DNA from: Flavobacterium muglaense
GTDB taxonomy: Bacteria; Bacteroidota; Bacteroidia; Flavobacteriales; Flavobacteriaceae
Length of the DNA: 64,000 nt
Reading direction: 5' to 3'
NCBI RefSeq assembly: GCF_014305155.1
Contig: NZ_JACRUK010000019.1
Span: forward strand, 1 to 64,000
Below the pieces are notes generated by a model. That model saw only the letters and a program-made list of their open reading frames with translations. It was not told the DNA's origin and ran no database searches. A program made the translations under genes and the position numbers. Positions 59,505 to 64,000 of this stretch are shown here, one piece after another (the stretch's first letter is position 1; every line of letters begins with the position of its first letter).

Positions 59505-61193
59505 TTAGTAGATAGTAAAATATTCAGCGATTGGTCCTAATGCTAGTACAGGAAAGAAAGCTAAGGCGGCTATAATTAAAATAACAGTTAAGGTCACTAC
59601 CCCAAATGTAGCCGTATCTGTCTTGAGCGTTCCATCATTTTCAGGTATGTATTTCTTTTGTGCTAAGAGTCCAGCAATGGCTACAGGCCCTATGATTGGC
59701 AGAAAGCGTGCAAGAAGCAGTACAATTCCAGTAGAAACATTCCACCAAAAAGTATTGTCTCCCAAACCTTCAAACCCACTTCCGTTATTTGCGGATGCAG
59801 ATGTGAATTCATATAACATTTCACTAAGTCCATGAAATCCAGGATTATTTAATGTTGCTGTGCCATATTGAGGCATAGCAGTCGTTATTGCAGTACCCAC
59901 TAATATTAAGAATGGGTGAATCAAAGCAATAATCATCGCTATCTTCATTTCTCTAGCTTCGACCTTCTTCCCAAAAAATTCAGGTGTCCTTCCAACCATT
60001 AATCCACTAATAAAGACCGCTAAAATGATGAAAATGAAGAAGTTCAAAATTCCGACTCCCACTCCACCATAAAAGCTATTAATCATCATTGCTAGTAATT
60101 CATTCATACCCGAAAGAGGCATCGTGCTGTCGTGCATTGAATTTACCGAACCTGTTGAAATTACTGTAGTTGCAATACTCCAGTATCCTGTTGCTGCTGC
60201 ACCAATTCTTGATTCTTTTCCTTCCATAGCACCCAGAGAGGTATCAATTCCCATTTTTTGAATCATAGGATTTCCTTGCATCTCTGCGATAACATTCGGA
60301 ATGGTTAATGCCAAAAATCCAACAGTCATCACGCCAAAAATCATCCACGAGAATTTCTTCCTTTTAATAAAATATCCGAAAGCGAATATCATTGCGAATG
60401 GAATTAACATTTGAGCAATCATTTCGACCATATTGGAGAAGTATGTTGGATTTTCAAAAGGATGTGCAGAATTGGTTCCAAAAAATCCGCCTCCATTCGT
60501 ACCTACATGTTTTATCGCTACAAAAGCAGCAGCAGGACCACGAGAAACATCTTGTGAACTGCCTTGTAAAGTAGTTATAGTATCTTTTCCCTCAAAAGTC
60601 ATTGGAGTTCCTTGAAAAGCTAGTAAAATTGCCACTACTAATGAAATCGGAAATAAGATACGTGTACATGATTTCATGAAGTACGTATAAAAATTACCTA
60701 ATTCAGTAGTGGTTTTATCTCGAAATGCTCTAAAAACTACTACTGCGGCGGCCATTCCAGTCGCGGCACTTACAAACTGTAAAAACATTAGATAGAACTG
60801 TCCTAGATAACTAAGTCCTGTTTCTCCTGAATAATGCTGCAGGTTACAATTCACTACAAAAGAAATCACGGTGTTGAAAGCTAAATCGGCGGACATACTT
60901 GGATTTCCATCTGGATTCATGGGTAAGCTTCCCATGGTCATCATGATGATCATTCCTATGAAAAACCATACTACATTAATCGTTAGTAAAGCTTTCATGT
61001 GCTGTTTCCAGTTCATTTCTTGCTCGGGATTAACACCACTCAATTTGAAAAGCACTTTTTCAACTGGATTGAATATAAAATCCAGCCACGTTTTCTCGAG
61101 TCCGTAAACCTTGGAAATATATTTTCCTAATGGAATAGCGAGTGCTAATGTGAGCAAAAACATCGCTATAATTCCAACTATTTCTGTATTCAT
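59505..61193 (-). CDS. kdpA: potassium-transporting ATPase subunit A (K+ channel-like)
   Basis: 562 aa with ten or so membrane segments. The selectivity-filter-like segments are visible as [34 protein letters not shown] and [12 protein letters not shown], conserved in KdpA. It binds and translocates K+ in the Kdp complex. It follows kdpF in the operon and is followed by kdpB. Confidence 0.97.
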   Translation of the reverse strand: MNTEIVGIIAMFLLTLALAIPLGKYISKVYGLEKTWLDFIFNPVEKVLFKLSGVNPEQEMNWKQHMKALLTINVVWFFIGMIIMMTMGSLPMNPDGNPSMSADLAFNTVISFVVNCNLQHYSGETGLSYLGQFYLMFLQFVSAATGMAAAVVVFRAFRDKTTTELGNFYTYFMKSCTRILFPISLVVAILLAFQGTPMTFEGKDTITTLQGSSQDVSRGPAAAFVAIKHVGTNGGGFFGTNSAHPFENPTYFSNMVEMIAQMLIPFAMIFAFGYFIKRKKFSWMIFGVMTVGFLALTIPNVIAEMQGNPMIQKMGIDTSLGAMEGKESRIGAAATGYWSIATTVISTGSVNSMHDSTMPLSGMNELLAMMINSFYGGVGVGILNFFIFIILAVFISGLMVGRTPEFFGKKVEAREMKIAMIIALIHPFLILVGTAITTAMPQYGTATLNNPGFHGLSEMLYEFTSASANNGSGFEGLGDNTFWWNVSTGIVLLLARFLPIIGPVAIAGLLAQKKYIPENDGTLKTDTATFGVVTLTVILIIAALAFFPVLALGPIAEYFTIY

Positions 61194-61313
61194 TTTTATG
61201 TATTAAGGATTAAATAAATTTTGGTTTTAAAAGAGGTAAGAACTAAAACTGTAATAGCGAAAATCCACTCTGATACAATTATCAGCACTTGCCTATTTTT
61301 TACCTTGATCATT

Positions 61314-61391
61314 TTAGAATTTTTCTGGCTTAAGTAATACGTAAACCATATAGCCAAAAACGGCTATTGCGACAATAAAAAGTGCGATCAT
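61314..61391 (-). CDS. kdpF: potassium-transporting ATPase subunit F
   Basis: 25 aa, MIALFIVAIAVFGYMVYVLL followed by KPEKF: one transmembrane helix then a short charged tail, the usual KdpF form. KdpF stabilises the KdpABC complex. Located 120 bp upstream of kdpA on the same strand and 4 bp after the stop of a second tiny membrane protein. Confidence 0.82.
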   Translation of the reverse strand: MIALFIVAIAVFGYMVYVLLKPEKF

Positions 61392-61395
61392 AATT

Positions 61396-61485
61396 TTAGA
61401 TTTTTTCAAAAAAGTCAATGGTTAAAAAACAAATGCCAAATAATAAAATGGCTAGTCCGAGCAATAAAATTGTTTCAGTCATCAT
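61396..61485 (-). CDS. 29-aa membrane microprotein before kdpF
   Basis: MMTETILLLGLAILLFGICF followed by LTIDFFEKI: one predicted transmembrane helix with a short acidic end. It ends 4 bp before the kdpF start, so the two are probably translated together. It does not match KdpF in sequence, but has its size and topology. A second ATG is at 61482. Unrecognised; expressed status unproven. Confidence 0.6.
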   Translation of the reverse strand: MMTETILLLGLAILLFGICFLTIDFFEKI

Positions 61486-61488
61486 AAT

Positions 61489-61773
61489 TTAATTGTAATT
61501 TGGTTGGTGAATTTGCTTTGCATATTCTGTTTTCAATACTTCGGGAAATAAATTTGAAATGGTGCAATGCTTCACTTTTAAGAAGGAAGCAATTGAATAG
61601 AGATACACATTGGCAATAATACCTCTTGTTTCTGTGCTACCTGTAACAAATAGTTTTTCAGCTATATTGAGGCATTTTTTTGCCCTTAGTACATTGCCAG
61701 CGATTAGTGCTTTTTTAGTAATCTCAGCAAATCGTTCTGCATTTTTGAATACATTAGTAATTTGATTTTTCAT
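61489..61773 (-). CDS. helical protein, first gene of the kdp operon
   Basis: 94 aa, all-helical with a TPR-like feel (FAEITKKALIAGNVLRAKKCLNIAEKLF) and a Cys near residue 71 (VKHCTISNLFPEVLKTEYAKQI). Not confidently assigned to a family; possibly a DUF7674-like protein, which I recall near such operons. It ends 3 bp before the microprotein start. No signal peptide, so cytosolic. Confidence 0.68.
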   Translation of the reverse strand: MKNQITNVFKNAERFAEITKKALIAGNVLRAKKCLNIAEKLFVTGSTETRGIIANVYLYSIASFLKVKHCTISNLFPEVLKTEYAKQIHQPNYN

Positions 61774-61800
61774 TTGAATGTTATTTATTTTCTAGTGCAA

Positions 61801-61818
61801 TGCCAAAAGACATTCCAA
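61801..61818 (-). promoter_or_regulatory. candidate sigma-54-like promoter of the kdp operon
   Basis: On the minus strand TTGGAATGTCTTTTGGCA lies 28-45 bp before the first ATG. It has GG and GC with an 11-nt gap where sigma-54 sites need 10, so the match is imperfect. The adjacent NtrC-type regulator makes it plausible. Confidence 0.35.
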
Positions 61819-61887
61819 AAAAGGAACAAACAAATTAATCAACTACATATCAACATATTAACACACAAACGTAATTTTAGAGCACAA

Positions 61888-61917
61888 AAAAAGCCTATCA
61901 AAATGATAGGCTTTTTA
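61888..61917 (-). terminator. terminator of the sigma-54 regulator gene
   Basis: Perfect stem AAAAAGCCTATCA / TGATAGGCTTTTT with a 3-nt loop; on the minus strand a T-run follows. It separates the regulator from the kdp operon. Confidence 0.88.
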
Positions 61918-61935
61918 TTAAAATGATAGGTTTTA

Positions 61936-63276
61936 TTAAATTCTATACTCTTCTACCTTTCGATACAAAGTAGCAATTCCAATTTCTAACAACCTTGCAG
62001 CTTCCGCTTTATTGCCATTGGTGTAATTTAAAACTTTTTGGATGTGTAGTTTTTCCATGCTATTGATAGCAAAAGCGGATAGTACAGTATCACCACAATT
62101 CTCTTTATAATTTACAATTTCATAGGGTAAATCGGCGGCAGTTAAAGAATTCGAAGAAGCTAAAATCACTGCTCTTTCAATTACGTTTTTAAGCTCACGC
62201 ACATTTCCTGACCAAGAGTATTTTTCTAAGTGCTCCAAAAAATCGTCCTCAATTTCTAGTGCCTTCTTGTTTGTCGCAACTGAAAATTTTTCAACAAAAA
62301 AATTAGTAAGAGCACCTATGTCCTTGACACGCGCACGCAAAGGCGGCAAATTTATTTCGAAAATATTCAACCTATAATATAAATCAGAACGGAAACGATA
62401 GGCCTCACTTTCGGTTTTTAAATTTCGATTAGTAGCTGCAATTAATCTAAAATTGGATTTTTTAGGGGTACTATCTCCTACGGTAATATATTCATTGGTT
62501 TCTAATACTCTTAACAATTTTGCTTGCAAATCAAGAGGCATTTCTCCTATCTCGTCCAAGAATAAAGTACCGCCATTTGCTTCTTCGATAAAACCCTTTT
62601 TGTCTTTTACAGCTCCTGTAAAAGCACCTTGACGGTGGCCAAACAGTTCGCTTTCTAATAATTCTTTACTAAAAGTACTGCAGTTCAGCGCCACAAATGA
62701 TTTTCCTACGCGAGTACTATTTTCATGAATGGCTTGTGCAAAAACTTCTTTACCGGTTCCTGTCTCTCCAGTTAATAAAACGGTGGAATCAGTTATCGCA
62801 ACTTTTTTTGCCAATTCAATAACTTGTAACAATGCTTTAGACTTTCCTATGATAGCGTCAAAAGAATATTTATTCATAATGCGCTTTTCCAACTGCTTCA
62901 CTTTCTTCTGAAGTTGGACTTTTTCTAAAGCCTTGTATAAAAGCGGAATGATTTTATCATTGTCATCTCCTTTGACAATATAATCAAAAGCGCCATTTTT
63001 CATTGCTTGAACGCCGTCAGATATGTTTCCATAAGCGGTTAGCAAAATCACTTCTGTTAATGGGAAATTAGTTTTTATCTTTTGAAGAAAATCTACTCCA
63101 TTACCGTCAGGAAGTTTGACATCACATAGCACAACATCAATATCATTCTGCTCTAATTTTTTGAATCCCAACTTCAAATCCGGAGCTTCAACTACTTCAA
63201 ATCCCTCTGAATTTATTATCCTTGCGAGTAAACCACGAAGTTTTTCTTCGTCATCAATTATTAAAATATTTTTCAA
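61936..63276 (-). CDS. NtrC-type sigma-54-dependent response regulator
   Basis: 446 aa. Receiver domain with Asp52 (VLCDVKLPDGNG), AAA+ domain with Walker A GETGTGKE (170-177), the sigma-54 contact loop GAFTGA (217-222), Walker B GGTLFLDEIGEM, and a Fis-type HTH at the C-terminus (GNKAEAARLLEIGIATLYRKV). The usual KdpE is OmpR-type; here an NtrC-type regulator lies upstream of the kdp genes, probably phosphorylated by the kinase at 52106. A terminator divides it from the operon. Confidence 0.93.
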   Translation of the reverse strand: MKNILIIDDEEKLRGLLARIINSEGFEVVEAPDLKLGFKKLEQNDIDVVLCDVKLPDGNGVDFLQKIKTNFPLTEVILLTAYGNISDGVQAMKNGAFDYIVKGDDNDKIIPLLYKALEKVQLQKKVKQLEKRIMNKYSFDAIIGKSKALLQVIELAKKVAITDSTVLLTGETGTGKEVFAQAIHENSTRVGKSFVALNCSTFSKELLESELFGHRQGAFTGAVKDKKGFIEEANGGTLFLDEIGEMPLDLQAKLLRVLETNEYITVGDSTPKKSNFRLIAATNRNLKTESEAYRFRSDLYYRLNIFEINLPPLRARVKDIGALTNFFVEKFSVATNKKALEIEDDFLEHLEKYSWSGNVRELKNVIERAVILASSNSLTAADLPYEIVNYKENCGDTVLSAFAINSMEKLHIQKVLNYTNGNKAEAARLLEIGIATLYRKVEEYRI

Positions 63277-63368
63277 AAGATGTGCAATTTTATTTATGTA
63301 AAACTAGTTATTATTTAATTACAATAAAAAATAATAGTGAAGCAATAGAGTGTCTGGATCAAAACAAT

Positions 63369-63653
63369 TTATCGTACTGAATTTATGATTTTACCTTTTT
63401 TTTCAGTTTGCTCTTCTCTATCCTTATTATTTCTTGAATAACTCCATAACATAAGTAGTCCAAAAATAATAAATCCAATGGAAATCCATTTGGTCACTCT
63501 TTCAAAGAATGTTATTACTACTGATTTTTCGTAACTCGAAAACCCTTCCACTCCCATTGGCCCTCTTCTGTAAAACTTTCGTCTGTTGATCCAATATCGA
63601 AGGCTTACACCTATAATTAGAGCAATTATACCTAAAAACAATGCAGGATTCAT
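63369..63653 (-). CDS. small membrane protein
   Basis: 94 aa from the ATG at 63653. Two transmembrane helices (about 4-20 and 54-75) flank a basic loop (RRKFYRRGPMGVEGF); the tail is charged. Not recognised. It is upstream of the regulator gene on the same strand, with about 90 nt between them, so could belong to the same transcript. Confidence 0.7.
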   Translation of the reverse strand: MNPALFLGIIALIIGVSLRYWINRRKFYRRGPMGVEGFSSYEKSVVITFFERVTKWISIGFIIFGLLMLWSYSRNNKDREEQTEKKGKIINSVR

Positions 63654-63768
63654 AATCAAATATTTATAAATTTCACGTGATAAATTTACAAAAAAAAGCA
63701 ACAAAATAAAAATAAGTTACTCATTTAAAGGTAGTTACTATAAATATTTAAGATACCAAAAAAACAAT

Positions 63769-63802
63769 GTGATTGCTTTACTTGATTCAGTAAAGCAATC
63801 AC
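63769..63802 (-). terminator. terminator of the partial gene at the window end
   Basis: Perfect 14-bp stem GTGATTGCTTTACT / AGTAAAGCAATCAC; on the minus strand a T-run (TTGTTTTTTT) follows. Confidence 0.9.
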
Positions 63803-63822
63803 TTCCTATTTAATTTTAATCA

Positions 63823-64000
63823 CTACTGTAAATCTTCCTCTGTATGTGGCTTCTTAACTAACTTGGATTTAAGTAAGTGGCTGTTTTTAATCTCCAAAAC
63901 TTGCAATCGACTACCATTTTTTTCATGGAGTTCTATGCGAAGCACTTTGTCATCAGCGATCGTAAATTGATCCAAAACAAAAACATTTCTGGAAACCGTT
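63823..64000 (-). CDS. 3' end of an unidentified gene (cut by window edge)
   Basis: 59 codons in frame to TAG at 63823: it reads TVSRNVFVLDQFTIADD, then RIELHEKNGSRLQVLEIKNS, and ends KPHTEEDLQ. The start lies beyond 64000. Beta-rich C-terminus, family not recognised. A strong terminator follows, which supports a real gene. Confidence 0.6.
   Translation of the reverse strand, partial: TVSRNVFVLDQFTIADDKVLRIELHEKNGSRLQVLEIKNSHLLKSKLVKKPHTEEDLQ

Overview
The window reads as a chromosomal segment of a Flavobacterium-like member of the Bacteroidota. The evidence is the gliding-motility genes gldF and gldG, a type IX secretion C-terminal sorting domain, AT-rich intergenic DNA, and the Bacteroidota -7 promoter box TAnnTTTG in front of several genes (purC, mnmE, tRNA-Tyr and others). 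Function calls come from reading motifs and comparing with known families; no database search was run.

Layout. 1-14.2 kb is housekeeping: a DUF4294 protein, an M42 peptidase, a YjdF-like membrane protein, purC, an S9 peptidase, a HAD phosphatase, an SDR, phoH, a SAM hydroxide adenosyltransferase, an ABM monooxygenase, gldF-gldG and dnaN. 14.2-14.8 kb is a four-copy tandem repeat of 160 bp. 14.8-19.5 kb holds a membrane-anchored MutS-like ATPase, a tandem universal stress protein and mnmE. 20.0-32.9 kb is one giant surface-protein gene. It has a signal peptide, an IgGFc-binding-like domain, about 18 DUF11 repeats, four HYR-like repeats, calcium-type repeats and a CHU_C sorting domain. It is broken twice: by a net one-base loss near 20345 and by an IS1595-family insertion at 28873-29830. 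Undoing both gives an open frame of about 3981 aa.

33-46.9 kb holds small hypothetical proteins, a 2OG-Fe(II) oxygenase, a MoxR ATPase with a VWA partner, a double ABC ATPase, a YchJ-like protein, two small helical proteins, a PAS histidine kinase coupled to a REC-only regulator, a DnaJ-KTSC protein and a TlpA-type lipoprotein split by an in-frame TGA. 47.0-51.8 kb looks like an integrated-element remnant beside tRNA-Tyr: tyrosine recombinase, two small DNA-binding-type proteins, ssb and a DUF932 protein.

52.1-63.3 kb is a high-affinity potassium uptake locus on the minus strand. In transcription order it carries a helical protein, a 29-aa membrane microprotein, kdpF, kdpA, kdpB, kdpC, a beta-barrel porin, a KdpC-like lipoprotein, a kinase-less KdpD and a separate HAMP-PAS histidine kinase. 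An NtrC-type sigma-54 regulator sits immediately upstream where KdpE would be expected. The KdpC-like lipoprotein, the microprotein and the rearranged regulation are the most interesting biology here. REP-like intergenic elements recur at 1-77, 1998-2078 and about 39155-39215.
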